Translations under genes and position numbers: made by a program | Source of the DNA: Lentilactobacillus senioris | Lineage (GTDB): Bacteria; Bacillota; Bacilli; Lactobacillales; Lactobacillaceae | Assembly (NCBI RefSeq): GCF_026798195.1 | Contig: NZ_JAPQEZ010000002.1 | Span: 124,001-188,000 of the forward strand | Direction: 5' to 3' | Length of the DNA stretch: 64,000 bases | Shown: in pieces, positions 43,265 to 52,700 of the stretch | Numbering within the stretch: the stretch's first letter is position 1 | Layout of the letters: each line of letters starts with the position of its first letter | Notes under the pieces: generated by a model | Told to the model about the DNA's origin: nothing | Database searches by the model: none | What the model saw: only the letters and a program-made list of their open reading frames with translations

Positions 43265-43933
43265 AATTACCGTCAGCAAGTTATTCATAATGTGTAGGGC
43301 GGTGTTAAACCGAATGTCTCTAAATCGTAAGTAGGTCAAGCCTAACAGCCAACCCATTGCGGAGTACATTAGCAGCGTCGAGTCAAAACTAGGTTCGTGA
43401 CCTAAGCCAAACAATAATCCGCTAACCAAAATACCAAAGAAGTTGTTCCATTTAGTATTTTTGGCGAAGAAATAGTTTAAGAAAATTCCCCGAAAAATCA
43501 ATTCTTCAAAGAACGGTGCCACCGCGACGGCAAATAAATTATTCCAAAACGGCATTTGATTAGCTGCAACATCGACGGCTTGTTGGTTAGCAGGAAAATG
43601 TAACACACCTAAAGTGATTAATAGGCTCCAGACGTACTGCAAAACTAACATGGCGGCAAATAATAGAAATAACCGGCTAACTTTTTGCCACGTAACTGGA
43701 TATTTGCCAAAATTACGCGGATTATTCGCCTGTAGTTGAACCCAATACCGCCAGCCAATGAAGCCTAAAGAAATAGCACTAGAAATTAAGCCAATTCCTA
43801 AAAACTGGGCCATGCGATCGGGTTGATTAGGAAATTCACCGGCTACGGACACTAACGTAGATGACAGCAGGTAAATAAATAAGAAGAATAGCCATTTAAC
43901 AATTTGGCCACCCTTTAAGAAGAGATATCGCAT
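43262..43933 (-). CDS. CPBP family intramembrane metalloprotease
   Basis: Membrane protein of 223 aa with about six segments. Motif 1 EELIFRG (EExxxR, near 142-148) and motif 2 LFGLGHE (FxxxH) are present, as in CAAX-protease/bacteriocin-processing (Abi) proteins. AAAGGGG precedes ATG 43933, and the start is 2 nt after the VOC gene, so the two are cotranscribed. Possible roles are bacteriocin immunity or membrane-protein processing; no bacteriocin gene is nearby. Confidence 0.85.
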   Translation of the reverse strand: MRYLFLKGGQIVKWLFFLFIYLLSSTLVSVAGEFPNQPDRMAQFLGIGLISSAISLGFIGWRYWVQLQANNPRNFGKYPVTWQKVSRLFLLFAAMLVLQYVWSLLITLGVLHFPANQQAVDVAANQMPFWNNLFAVAVAPFFEELIFRGIFLNYFFAKNTKWNNFFGILVSGLLFGLGHEPSFDSTLLMYSAMGWLLGLTYLRFRDIRFNTALHIMNNLLTVI

Positions 43934-43935
43934 AA

Positions 43936-44295
43936 TTACCCCTTTTGTGCGTAGGTGTTGATGGTAATCAAATTATCGTCTAAGTCAGCTACGACGATAG
44001 CCGTAGCGTCACGACCCATTACTTTAACGGTGTGCGCTGGTTGTTTAATGTCCACTCCGTAATTAGCTAAATGAGACTGAAGAGCAGCGACTGAGTCCTT
44101 AGCCACCACACTGAATTCAATCGGATTAACAACTTCTTGGGGACTAAAAACCAATAGTTGTTTGGCTAGACGAGCTGCCTTAACGTCATCTGCTAAATCC
44201 AAAATAGGCAGATCAAAAACTTCATGGTAAAAGCGTAGGCTAGCTTGTAGGTTAGAAACGGGTAAGTTTAGAGCTTCAATTTCTCGAATATTCAT
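43936..44295 (-). CDS. VOC (glyoxalase/dioxygenase fold) family protein
   Basis: Protein of 119 aa with the paired beta-alpha-beta-beta-beta units of the vicinal oxygen chelate fold: LNLPVSNLQASLRFYHEVFDLPI at the start and ATAIVVADLDDNLITINTY at the end. One metal ligand position is Glu/Asp-rich as in the family. The enzymatic activity cannot be assigned. First gene of a two-gene operon with the CPBP protease. Confidence 0.8.
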   Translation of the reverse strand: MNIREIEALNLPVSNLQASLRFYHEVFDLPILDLADDVKAARLAKQLLVFSPQEVVNPIEFSVVAKDSVAALQSHLANYGVDIKQPAHTVKVMGRDATAIVVADLDDNLITINTYAQKG

Positions 44296-44366
44296 ATTAA
44301 TTCATCCTTTTTGCTTAGTAGATTCCATTATATACTCTTTAGGGAAGGTTTGTGAATTGTTCTAAC

Positions 44367-44395
44367 TTGACGTGGCGAACAAAACAGTGTAGCGT
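44367..44395 (+). promoter_or_regulatory. Likely promoter of the ABC-F gene
   Basis: -35 TTGACG (44367-44372), 17 bp, -10 TAGCGT (44390-44395). Confidence 0.5.
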
Positions 44396-44432
44396 GCTTA
44401 CATGTATGTTTACGAATAGAGAGGGATAAAAA

Positions 44433-45983
44433 GTGCCATTATTAACAGTATCAGACTTAACGATGAGCTTTGCAGAAAAGGATCTGTATGCTGACGCGGA
44501 ATTTCAACTCGAAGCTGGCGATCACATGGGAATTATGGGCCAAAACGGGGTCGGCAAATCTACGTTAATTAAGATCATTACCGGAAGCGAATTGCCACTT
44601 AAGGGCCAGATCAACTGGCAAAAAAACATTAAAATTGGTTATTTAGATCAGTATGCCGATATTGAAGCTGATTTAACCTTGACTCAATTTTTACAAACGG
44701 CTTATGCGGATTTATTTGAACGAAATGAACAATTAACTGAACTATATAATCAATACGCCGAAACGGGTGAAGAAAAATATCTGGATCGAGCTGGACAAAC
44801 TCAAGAGTATTTGGATGCTCATGGCTTTTATGAAATTGACACCGAAATTGAACAAACCATTACTGGTTTAGGCCTGGATAGTATTGGTCGTGACCAACTA
44901 GTTGGCGAAATGTCTGGTGGGCAACGGTCCAAGATTATTTTAGCGAAGATGATTTTGGCCAGTCCGGACGTTATTTTGCTAGATGAACCAACGAACTATT
45001 TGGATACCGCTCAAATCGAGTGGTTAATTGATTATCTCAATAGTTTTCAAGGCGCCGTTATGGTGGTTTCTCATGATTATGACTTCCTAGAACAAATTAC
45101 CAACTGTATCATTAACGTGGCGTTTGGCAAGATTACCAAATACCGGGGGAGTTTTAAACAAGCTATGCGGCAACGAGCAGAACGTGAAGAGTTCCAACAA
45201 CGTCAATTCGACAAGCAACAGGTTGAAATTGAAAAGGCAGAACGTTTCATTCGGAAAAATAAAGCCGGTTCTAAATCCACGATGGCTAAATCACGGGAAA
45301 AGAAGCTGGCGAGAATGGAACGGGTTGATCCACCTTCGACTAACATTCGGGCTTCGTTTAACTTTCCGTATGCCGATACCGGTTCGCATAATGCATTGAC
45401 GGTAGAGGAATTGTCGGTTGGTTATAATAAGCCGTTGCTAGCACCAGTGACGATTTCGATGTCATTAGGTGAAAAAGTAGCGTTTGCTGGTTTTAACGGA
45501 GTTGGTAAATCAACACTGATTAAAACTATTTTGGGTAAATTATCATCTAAGGGTGGGAGTGCTGAATTTTCACCTTCTGCGGTAATCAACTACTTCAGTC
45601 AGGAATTGGATTGGGAAAACGATGCTATGACTCCCATGGCCATTATTGCCGATGCCTTTCCTAAGTTACAACAACGGGCGATTCGGACGAAGTTGGCTCA
45701 GTGTGGGTTGGATTCTGAAAATGCGATGAAACCAATCGGTCAACTATCTGGTGGTGAACAAACCAAGGTGAAGTTGGCAATGATGGAATTTACGCCTAGT
45801 AACTTCTTGATCATGGATGAACCAACGAACCATTTGGATGAAGAAACCAAAGAAGCTTTGAAGCGGGCCTTGCAACGATTTGAAGGTAATCTGATCGTGG
45901 TTAGTCATGAAAGTGGCTTCTACGAGGGAGTTGTAGATAAGATTTTAAACGTCGAAAAATTAAGCTTGAAAAAATCAGAGTAA
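44433..45983 (+). CDS. ABC-F family ATPase
   Basis: Soluble protein of 516 aa with two ABC domains and no membrane part. First: GQNGVGKST, MSGGQRSK, ILLDEPTNYLD. Second: GFNGVGKST, LSGGEQTK, LIMDEPTNHLD. Between them is the charged interdomain linker (about 245-300, FIRKNKAGSKSTMAKSREKK) that reaches the ribosomal P-site/E-site in ABC-F proteins. Length and linker resemble Bacillus YfmM-type housekeeping factors more than resistance proteins. GTG start with AGAGGGA upstream. Confidence 0.88.
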   Translation: MPLLTVSDLTMSFAEKDLYADAEFQLEAGDHMGIMGQNGVGKSTLIKIITGSELPLKGQINWQKNIKIGYLDQYADIEADLTLTQFLQTAYADLFERNEQLTELYNQYAETGEEKYLDRAGQTQEYLDAHGFYEIDTEIEQTITGLGLDSIGRDQLVGEMSGGQRSKIILAKMILASPDVILLDEPTNYLDTAQIEWLIDYLNSFQGAVMVVSHDYDFLEQITNCIINVAFGKITKYRGSFKQAMRQRAEREEFQQRQFDKQQVEIEKAERFIRKNKAGSKSTMAKSREKKLARMERVDPPSTNIRASFNFPYADTGSHNALTVEELSVGYNKPLLAPVTISMSLGEKVAFAGFNGVGKSTLIKTILGKLSSKGGSAEFSPSAVINYFSQELDWENDAMTPMAIIADAFPKLQQRAIRTKLAQCGLDSENAMKPIGQLSGGEQTKVKLAMMEFTPSNFLIMDEPTNHLDEETKEALKRALQRFEGNLIVVSHESGFYEGVVDKILNVEKLSLKKSE

Positions 45984-45984
45984 A

Positions 45985-46018
45985 TAAAAAGACTTGGAAA
46001 AATTCCAAGTCTTTTTAT
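45985..46018. terminator. Bidirectional terminator
   Basis: Stem AAAAGACTTGGAA/TTCCAAGTCTTTT with loop AAA, between the ABC-F gene and the small membrane protein gene. Confidence 0.9.
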
Positions 46019-46224
46019 TATGCTTTGGCCTTGCCAAATTTTAAGTACAACCATGGACCAATTGGTTGAATTAAACTAATAAGTAACCAGGTAGTTCGGT
46101 TGCCTCGACGAAACGAAGGGGCCTTAATGATGTCGGCCCAAGCTATGAAAAGAGCAGTGAGTTCAAAAGCTACAAATGGGGCCAACATTTGTTTTTGGCC
46201 GGAAGTTAAGTTTCTTTTTTTCAT
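46018..46224 (-). CDS. Small PLDc_N-type membrane protein
   Basis: Protein of 68 aa with two membrane segments. The second half, TTWLLISLIQPIGPWLYLKFG, matches the PLDc_N pattern (W-x-I-...-P-x-G-x-x-x-Y-x-x-x-G) found in the membrane part of cardiolipin synthases and in many stand-alone small proteins, some next to ABC transporters. Stand-alone function unknown. Confidence 0.7.
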   Translation of the reverse strand: MKKRNLTSGQKQMLAPFVAFELTALFIAWADIIKAPSFRRGNRTTWLLISLIQPIGPWLYLKFGKAKA

Positions 46225-46458
46225 GTTGCCGCCTCCAATCTTTAATTGTCCTTAGTATAACCGGTTGGCCAACGGATAGCTTAAATTAAGTTTAGGGTTT
46301 AAGAAAAATGATAGGCTATTTTGGTGAATTGATAAGGGGAGAATCAGTTAGTAGCCAATCCTAAAGTTAAAATACCCGTCAGGTTAAATGACCTGAAAAA
46401 TTAGCCGGAATATAATTAAAAAAATAATCATCAAATGAGATTTTTTTTAATTTAAGGG
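46225..46458. other. Non-coding gap before the T-box promoter
   Basis: I find no ORF with a ribosome site in this stretch. It is AT-rich. A small hairpin TCAGGT/ACCTGA lies near 46379-46396, but without a T-run. Confidence 0.4.
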
Positions 46459-46486
46459 TTGTAATGGGATGGAGATATGATAAGAT
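46459..46486 (+). promoter_or_regulatory. Promoter of the asnA T-box transcript
   Basis: -35 TTGTAA (46459-46464), 16 bp, -10 TAAGAT (46481-46486) with a TG extension. Confidence 0.65.
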
Positions 46487-46504
46487 AATATTCAACAAAA
46501 TAAA

Positions 46505-46766
46505 AACGTATGAGAGACAAGTACATTAGGCAGGCACTATCAGTGAGATGGGAACTAGTGAAAACCCATTTAGTTGCGGCTTAGTCGAATAACACTCTCT
46601 AAGTTTCATACTGAAATGCGAATGCAAAGTAGGTGTTGGCGTCGTCGGAACGTTACTACCGGAGCGTATGTTAGTACGTATTAGAGTGTCTTGTGTATGC
46701 AAGAAACTTGGGTGGTACCGCGAAAGGTCTTTCGTCCCTTGTTAGAAGGGATGAGGGGCTTTTTTA
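46505..46766 (+). ncRNA. T-box riboswitch, asparagine-specific
   Basis: Stem I with an AGTA motif (near 46520) and a specifier loop whose codon is AAC (46591-46593, Asn), the T-box core TGGGTGGTACCGCG (46709-46722) and a terminator (stem 46727-46739 with 46747-46759, then T6). Uncharged tRNA-Asn would favour antitermination. The downstream gene is asnA, agreeing with the specifier. Confidence 0.93.
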
Positions 46767-46796
46767 TTTTGTAAACTAAAAAAAGGATCTGATATT

Positions 46797-47803
46797 ATGC
46801 CAGTAGTTATTCCCACCGATTATGATGCAAAATTTCTCCTCGTAAGACCCAAGAAGCGATTCGGTTTATTCGTGATACGTTTCAAACCGAATTTGGCAAG
46901 CAATTAAATTTATCACGATTATCGGCACCAATGTTTGTTGATCATGATACCGGATTAAACGATAATTTAAGCGGTACTGAAACACCAGTTAACTTCACAA
47001 TGGTGGGGCTGCCCGGTCATCGAATTGAAATTGTCCATTCTTTAGCTAAGTGGAAGCGCATGGCCCTAGCTAGATTTGAATTTGGGATGCATGAAGGCTT
47101 GTATACCAACATGAACGCGATTCGTAAGGATGAGGAGTTAGACAACTTTCATTCTATTTACGTGGATCAGTGGGACTGGGAAAAAGTGATCGCTAAAGAT
47201 GAGTTGAATGAACACACCTTGCGCGAAACCGTAGAACAAATTTTTCAGGTGTTAAAGCACGTAGAAGGTGAAGTTGCCAATCAATATCCGGAAGCTGTTC
47301 ATCATTTACCAGAACAAATTCATTTTATTACCACCCAACAATTGGAAGACCGCTGGCCAGATAAAACTCCTAAGGAACGCGAAAATGCTATTACTAAAGA
47401 ATTAGGTGCAGTTTTCTTGATGCAAATTGGTGGCTACCTTAACTCTGGTGAAAAACATGACTTTAGAGCCCCAGATTATGATAACTGGGAGCTAAACGGA
47501 GATATTTTATTCTGGTATGAGCCATTGCAACGAGCCATTGAAATTTCTAGCATGGGAGTCCGAGTGGATGAAGAGACTTTGTTAAAACAATTGAAGCTCT
47601 ACGATGCCGAAGATCGAATTCAATTTCCGTTCCATCAAGCCTTGTTAAACGGCAAATTACCGTACACAATTGGTGGTGGCATTGGTCAATCTCGAGTGTG
47701 CATGTTGTTGCTAGGTAAAGCGCACGTAGGTGAAGTGCAAGCTAGTATTTGGCCCCAAGCAATGATTGATGAATGTGAAGCAGCAGGAATTCATTTACTA
47801 TAA
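46797..47803 (+). pseudogene. asnA: Aspartate-ammonia ligase (asparagine synthetase A), frameshifted
   Basis: Makes asparagine from aspartate and ammonia. The N-terminus [12 protein letters not shown] (ATG 46797, GGATCT-type site) is in one frame; the continuation [14 protein letters not shown]...[17 protein letters not shown] is in the -1 frame. The break is at the AAAA run 46829-46832, where one missing A restores the frame (AAA ATT TCT). Frame 0 stops at about 46907. The rest, ending in [23 protein letters not shown], is intact. An internal start at 46931 would lack about 45 residues and has no ribosome site. Either a true pseudogene or a one-base sequence error. Confidence 0.85.
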
Positions 47804-47837
47804 AAAAAGAGATAGCTAGAAAGCTATCTCTTTTTAG
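47803..47837 (+). terminator. Terminator of asnA
   Basis: Perfect 14-bp stem AAAAAGAGATAGCT/AGCTATCTCTTTTT with loop AGA. Confidence 0.9.
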
Positions 47838-47904
47838 TATGCTGGGAATTTACCGAATCAGTTCACACTTAACGTGTTCCGCACTTCAACTAACTATACT
47901 TTAA

Positions 47905-47955
47905 CTAAAAAGCCGTAATAGCGATCTAAACGATCGAACTATCACGGCTTTTTAG
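47905..47955 (-). terminator. Terminator of pepI
   Basis: Stem AAAAAGCCGT-ATAG/CTAT-ACGGCTTTTT with an inner CGATC/GATCG helix, about 35 nt past the pepI stop on the minus strand. It could also back up the asnA terminator. Confidence 0.85.
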
Positions 47956-47989
47956 GTTAAACTTCGTTAGTTCTCGAAGCTTGTCACAC

Positions 47990-48901
47990 TTATTTATTAA
48001 ACGTTCCTACTTCTACTTCTTTGATGAAAGTAGCAAGGTGATCATAATAAACTGGAGCGTTATCGATCATGTGGTGGTGACCACCGTTTGGAGTAGAAAC
48101 AAACTTAGCGTTAGGAATCATTTCAGCCATTCGCTTACCAGTGGCAATTGGCATGGTTTCATGTTCCCCAAAGGTAACCAAAGTAGGAACTTTGATATCC
48201 TTCAAACGATCAGTAAAGTTCCAGTCCTTCAACTTACCAGTCACAACAAATTCGTTGTCACCTTGGAAGGCACCGTAAACATCAGTGTTCATAGTGTCAA
48301 CCAAATGAGAAATGGCAGCTGGTTGTTTCCGGTCGATGTAACCTTTGTTTAAAATATCAACGCAAGCTTGGTATTTTTCGTTATCGTAATCATTTTTAGC
48401 TTCGCATTCTTTCATGTAAGCTAATTGTTCTGGGGTGAGGGCTTCTTCACGAACCTTGTTAAGGTTTTCGGTGTAATCGTCAATTCGATCAACCATTGAA
48501 GAAATAATTGCTCCTTTCAAATGATCGCCGTATTTAGCAGCGTACATTTGAACTAAAGCGCCACCCCATGATTGGCCAATCAAATAAAATTGATCAATGC
48601 CTAATTTTTGACGGACTTCTTCGACTTCGTCAAGGAAGTAATCGTAATTTAAAATATCATTAGCAACCTTAGGATCGCTAAAGTCAGGACTGTCTGAGTA
48701 CCATGAACCAAGTTGGTCGTACATGTGCACTTGGACATTTAAACCTTGTTTTGCAAGTTGCTTAGCAGTATCTTCCCAGTATTCATGGGTTCCACCAGGG
48801 CCACCGTGCATAGCTAGTAAGTGAATCTCACCAGTTCCTTGGGTGTTGGTCCAGAGATGATAACCGTTATCTAGGGTGATAATTTTAGTACCTTGTTTCA
48901 T
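47990..48901 (-). CDS. pepI: Proline iminopeptidase
   Basis: Serine peptidase S33 of 303 aa that removes N-terminal proline. The oxyanion segment MHGGPGG (near 29), the nucleophile elbow GQSWGG (near 104-109), the Asp in TFGEHETMPIA and the His in PNGGHHHMID are all present. No signal peptide. AAGGGAG precedes ATG 48901. It sits next to pepX on the same strand; together they process proline-rich peptides from casein-type or plant proteins. Confidence 0.93.
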   Translation of the reverse strand: MKQGTKIITLDNGYHLWTNTQGTGEIHLLAMHGGPGGTHEYWEDTAKQLAKQGLNVQVHMYDQLGSWYSDSPDFSDPKVANDILNYDYFLDEVEEVRQKLGIDQFYLIGQSWGGALVQMYAAKYGDHLKGAIISSMVDRIDDYTENLNKVREEALTPEQLAYMKECEAKNDYDNEKYQACVDILNKGYIDRKQPAAISHLVDTMNTDVYGAFQGDNEFVVTGKLKDWNFTDRLKDIKVPTLVTFGEHETMPIATGKRMAEMIPNAKFVSTPNGGHHHMIDNAPVYYDHLATFIKEVEVGTFNK

Positions 48902-48961
48902 ATACGAGATGCTCCCTTCACAATTTTAATTTCCATAATACCACGATTTAAGGATAAATGG

Positions 48962-51397
48962 TTAGACGTGTTTTTTTACGGGAAGATTTAGTTGAGACTT
49001 AGTTAAGTCAACTTTGTATTCGATATCTTGGTTACCGCGAATGCTGGTAGCCATGTCAGTCCCGAAGATTACTAGTCCTAAGCGATGCCCAGCAGGTAAG
49101 TGATAGAAGCTAGGTTGGAGATTTAGATGAACGGAATAGAACTTATTAGGCTTAAGTTCATCGTTTTGGTAAGCATTGGTTCGGTTTTGTAAATTCATGT
49201 GACCAATGGAAATTACTTTGTAAGGAGTGACGTGAGAATCTAATTGGAATTCCTTTAAATCATCAAAGCGCCATCTAAATCCAGTATCGATACCGTTGGC
49301 TTTTAAGACTACGGGATCTTCAGTTAAACGCTTAGCTTCCGCGTAATCAACCAAGGCAACACTGACCATACCAACTTCAGCGTTAGAACTAATCTTAAGA
49401 TCGACACTAGGTTGACCATCGAGGTAGTGGGCTTGGGTGATTTGTTGGGTGAGCAAGCGAATCCGATTGTTTTCCAGTGGAGATTCGTTAGCCATCATAT
49501 CCTTTTCCCATTGCTTAATGTCGTTAGAATATAATTCAAATTCGGTTTTGGTAAGGTGGTCACTGTAAGATTCTACGTCAATGGCGGCTTGACCCCAAGT
49601 ACCGTCGTTTAAGTGGGTGTGGTGAATTTCTGGATCTCCACCCCAATCATTTTCTTCGGTCCAGGTATCGGGTGAGACGTTGTCTTGAACTAACGTATCT
49701 GGTAGAACTTCGTTAGCGCCGTTATTGATTTCGTAGAGTTTGTTAGACAACCAGAGGTTCATCATTTCGTTGAAATCCAACGAACGGAAATTATTGATGT
49801 AGATATGCTTGCCCTGGTGCAAAATTAGTTTTTGGGTAGCCTTAGTGTCTTTTAGGGCATTCCAGAGATTAAAGGCGTGGCTAGTTTTAACGTTCCAGTC
49901 GTTTAAACCGTGAACGATAAACATATCTGCCTTAACGTTTTTAACGTTCTTCAAGTAATTGCGGTGATCCCAGAAAGTGTTGTAGTTACCAGTTCTACGA
50001 TCTTGTCCATCGGTAATTTGTTCGAGTTGGTCTTCCCAAACCCCTTGTACTTTACGGTAATTACCAGCAATTTTTTGCCGACTGAAAGTTTCTTCTGCTA
50101 AGACATCGGCATCTTCACCTTGGAAGCCTAACGGAGCGATTACTAAGCCGTTTTCACGGTAGTAGTCATACCAGTTAGAAATACCAGCTTCCACGATCGC
50201 AGTTTTTAAGCCTTTGACGCCGGTAGTAGCTGCTGCAGTGGCAAGGGTTCCTAAGTAAGACCGTCCAGTCATTGCTACGTTATGGTTAGACCAAAAGGCA
50301 TCGATTTGAATGTCATCAACTTTATTGGTGTAAGCAGGGCGGTCACCAGTTAGCCATTCAATTATGGCTGTAGTAGAAAGGGTTTCTAATTCAGAACCGG
50401 TGGTCCGAATCCCGTCTGAGCCCTTAGTTCCGATTCCTGCTGCGTAAACAACGGCAAAGCCACGGGCTAAGAAGTAGTCGTTTAATGTATAGCTAGAAGT
50501 GTGAGCAAAGGTTTCTTCGGCAGTGGAAGTAGTTCCTGTGGCTTCTCTAGGTTTGGGAGGAGTAGGAAGAGTAAATGAAGTGGTGATGGCTTCTTTAGTA
50601 ATTTTAGAAGCTGGTTTAGGAGTTAAGCTCCGGTTCACCCGGTGCATCATTTGTTCGCCGGCAGTGTCGTTAGTACCTTGGTTATAAGGACTGGCGGTGT
50701 AAATTACTGGAACTGTCAAACTATTATCTAAATCAGGTTCGGTTTCTGCTGGCCGTAAAACTTCTACCTTAAGTAAATCGCGCTTTCCGTCACGGTCACT
50801 ATCTAAGTCACTTTCGACGTAAACGACATCGTGGATTAATTGGCGAGTGTCAAAGACAGCTTGGGCCTTACCATTGAAAAATAATGGTTGGGGTAACACG
50901 TTATCGGTAAAGTATTGCGCATAGTAACCTTGACTAGCTAGGTAGTCAATTAAACTTTGGCCGTTTTTAGTACGGGTATTTAACAGTAGGTACCAAGCGT
51001 CAATTAAGTCGTCGGCGTTTAATTCATCGCCAACTTGTGCTACTGGCAAGCCCATTTCTTCAAGAGCAGCAATGGGAGCATTTAAATGAAAATCTTCATT
51101 AACTTCAAAGCCTAGCAATTGTAAAGCTACGTTATAAAAAGCTTGCTTAGATACTGATCGGTGCTTGGTAGTATATTCGTAAGCATCTTGGGTATCGGTA
51201 GCCATTAAGCCCTTTACTTTTTCAATTCGAGTGGCGCGACCTTGGTGCTCAATATAAAACTTTAGCAAAAAGTTTCGCCATAACATCACTGGATCGGCCA
51301 TTTTAAGGGCTCTAGGTGATAAGAAGCGAATCATTTTTAATTCCTTGATAATCTGTTCATGATCGGTGTCAATGATGGCAAACTGGTTAATCTTCAT
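48962..51397 (-). CDS. pepX: Xaa-Pro dipeptidyl-peptidase
   Basis: Serine peptidase S15 of 811 aa that releases X-Pro dipeptides. An N-terminal helical dimerisation domain (1-150) precedes the alpha/beta catalytic domain with GRSYLGT (nucleophile Ser), HGLNDWNV (Asp) and LHQGKHIY (His), and a C-terminal jelly-roll from about 600. The start is ATG 51397: GGAGG lies 10 nt upstream, while the longer frame to 51430 has no site. pepI follows after 60 nt. Confidence 0.93.
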   Translation of the reverse strand: MKINQFAIIDTDHEQIIKELKMIRFLSPRALKMADPVMLWRNFLLKFYIEHQGRATRIEKVKGLMATDTQDAYEYTTKHRSVSKQAFYNVALQLLGFEVNEDFHLNAPIAALEEMGLPVAQVGDELNADDLIDAWYLLLNTRTKNGQSLIDYLASQGYYAQYFTDNVLPQPLFFNGKAQAVFDTRQLIHDVVYVESDLDSDRDGKRDLLKVEVLRPAETEPDLDNSLTVPVIYTASPYNQGTNDTAGEQMMHRVNRSLTPKPASKITKEAITTSFTLPTPPKPREATGTTSTAEETFAHTSSYTLNDYFLARGFAVVYAAGIGTKGSDGIRTTGSELETLSTTAIIEWLTGDRPAYTNKVDDIQIDAFWSNHNVAMTGRSYLGTLATAAATTGVKGLKTAIVEAGISNWYDYYRENGLVIAPLGFQGEDADVLAEETFSRQKIAGNYRKVQGVWEDQLEQITDGQDRRTGNYNTFWDHRNYLKNVKNVKADMFIVHGLNDWNVKTSHAFNLWNALKDTKATQKLILHQGKHIYINNFRSLDFNEMMNLWLSNKLYEINNGANEVLPDTLVQDNVSPDTWTEENDWGGDPEIHHTHLNDGTWGQAAIDVESYSDHLTKTEFELYSNDIKQWEKDMMANESPLENNRIRLLTQQITQAHYLDGQPSVDLKISSNAEVGMVSVALVDYAEAKRLTEDPVVLKANGIDTGFRWRFDDLKEFQLDSHVTPYKVISIGHMNLQNRTNAYQNDELKPNKFYSVHLNLQPSFYHLPAGHRLGLVIFGTDMATSIRGNQDIEYKVDLTKSQLNLPVKKHV

Positions 51398-51441
51398 CGG
51401 TTGCGTTCCTCCTATGTTAAAAAGCATCAATTGATAATCTT

Positions 51442-51470
51442 ATTATACTCCAGAACTTATCCGGTATGAA
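51442..51470 (-). promoter_or_regulatory. Promoter of pepX
   Basis: Minus strand: -35 TTCATA (51465-51470), 17 bp, -10 TATAAT (51442-51447). Its -35 lies within an inverted repeat CCGGTA...TACCGG shared with the divergent promoter. Confidence 0.65.
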
Positions 51471-51500
51471 TTGGATTACCGGTTAAGACCATGATAAAAT
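51471..51500 (+). promoter_or_regulatory. Promoter of the antiporter operon
   Basis: -35 TTGGAT (51471-51476), 18 bp, -10 TAAAAT (51495-51500) with a TG extension. Confidence 0.55.
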
Positions 51501-51536
51501 TTAATTAACTGAATTTCAAAGAAAGGGGCCCACATT

Positions 51537-52700
51537 TTGAACTATATTGGAGAAATTGCTTTAATTTTATTTACAACACTGTTAGCAGGTGCAATTAGTC
51601 AACGATTTAAGATGCCAATGGTGATTGGTGAGTTACTAATTGGGGTTATTTTAGGACCTGGTGTGTTGCACTTAATAAGTGATGGCGAGCTAATGACGGT
51701 AGGATCAGAAATTGGGGTAATTATCCTAATGTTTTTGGCCGGAATTGAAAGTGACTTAACTCAGCTAAAAAAATATTTCCGACCGGCACTATTAGTGGCC
51801 GGATTGGGAGTAATCTTGCCGATGATCGTTTTTTATTACCTGGGAATGTTAAATCATCAAGGGTTTGAACGCTCGATTTTTTGGGGCGTAATTTTTTCCG
51901 CTACTTCGGTTTCCATTAGTGTTGAGGTGTTACGAGAATTTAAGTACTTAAGCACTAAAGAAGGGGCCACTATTTTAGGAGCGGCCGTAGTAGACGACAT
52001 TATTGCCGTTATTCTAGTTAGTATTTTTACCAGTACTTTCGGTGTTGGAAATGAATCCGCCAATTTAGTAGTTACTAGCTTAATTCAAGTAATTTATTTT
52101 GTTGGTGTAGTTGTTTTAGTCAAATGGTTAGCACCGTGGTTACTGCATTTTGCTGAGCGGGTTCCAGTTCCGGGTGCAGTAGCAATTACGTCATTGTCGT
52201 TATGTTTAGCGATGGCCTGGTTGGCAGATACTGTGGGGCTAAGTGCCGTAGTGGGGGCGTTCTTTGCTGGAGTAGCGGTTGGTCAAACTAAGTACCAACA
52301 CGAAGTGGTTCAAAACGTAGGCCCAGTTGGGAACACGTTCTTCATTCCAATTTTCTTTGTTAGCATCGGAATGGCAATGGAATTTGACGGAATTGGTCAA
52401 CACATCTGGTTCATCGTTATTATGACCGTAGCGGCCCTCTTGACTAAGTACTTGGGTGGAGCATTAGGAGCCAAATTAGCTGGTGATAACTGGCACAGTG
52501 CTAGTCTGATTGGAACTGGGATGATTTCACGTGGTGAAATGGCGTTGATTATTGCTCAACTAGGAATTTCTGCTCATTTACTACAGCGAGAATTGTATTC
52601 AGAACTAATTATCGTTATCGTTTTAACCACGATTTTAGCGCCACTCATGTTAAAATGGGCCATTAATCAAATTAAAAAAAGAGAGGATGAGTCAATATGA
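51537..52700 (+). CDS. CPA2-type cation:proton antiporter
   Basis: Membrane protein of 387 aa with about 12 segments in the monovalent cation:proton antiporter-2 (NapA/KefB membrane domain) family. GELLIGVILGPGVL at 31-44, the paired charges in GAAVVDDIIAVIL (the DD ion site, near 147-159) and GMISRGEMALI are typical. No cytoplasmic TrkA/KTN domain. TTG start with AAAGGGG upstream. It overlaps the Nudix gene by 4 nt. Role: Na or K export and pH homeostasis. Confidence 0.88.
   Translation: MNYIGEIALILFTTLLAGAISQRFKMPMVIGELLIGVILGPGVLHLISDGELMTVGSEIGVIILMFLAGIESDLTQLKKYFRPALLVAGLGVILPMIVFYYLGMLNHQGFERSIFWGVIFSATSVSISVEVLREFKYLSTKEGATILGAAVVDDIIAVILVSIFTSTFGVGNESANLVVTSLIQVIYFVGVVVLVKWLAPWLLHFAERVPVPGAVAITSLSLCLAMAWLADTVGLSAVVGAFFAGVAVGQTKYQHEVVQNVGPVGNTFFIPIFFVSIGMAMEFDGIGQHIWFIVIMTVAALLTKYLGGALGAKLAGDNWHSASLIGTGMISRGEMALIIAQLGISAHLLQRELYSELIIVIVLTTILAPLMLKWAINQIKKREDESI

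Noticed and set aside
43262-43933. Bacteriocin immunity locus around the CPBP protease
   Set aside because: No small double-glycine leader peptide, ABC exporter or sensor kinase is nearby.
46829-46836. Programmed -1 frameshift in asnA
   Set aside because: AAAATTT is not an X-XXY-YYZ heptamer; the Phe tRNA would mispair at ATT. A one-base deletion is simpler.
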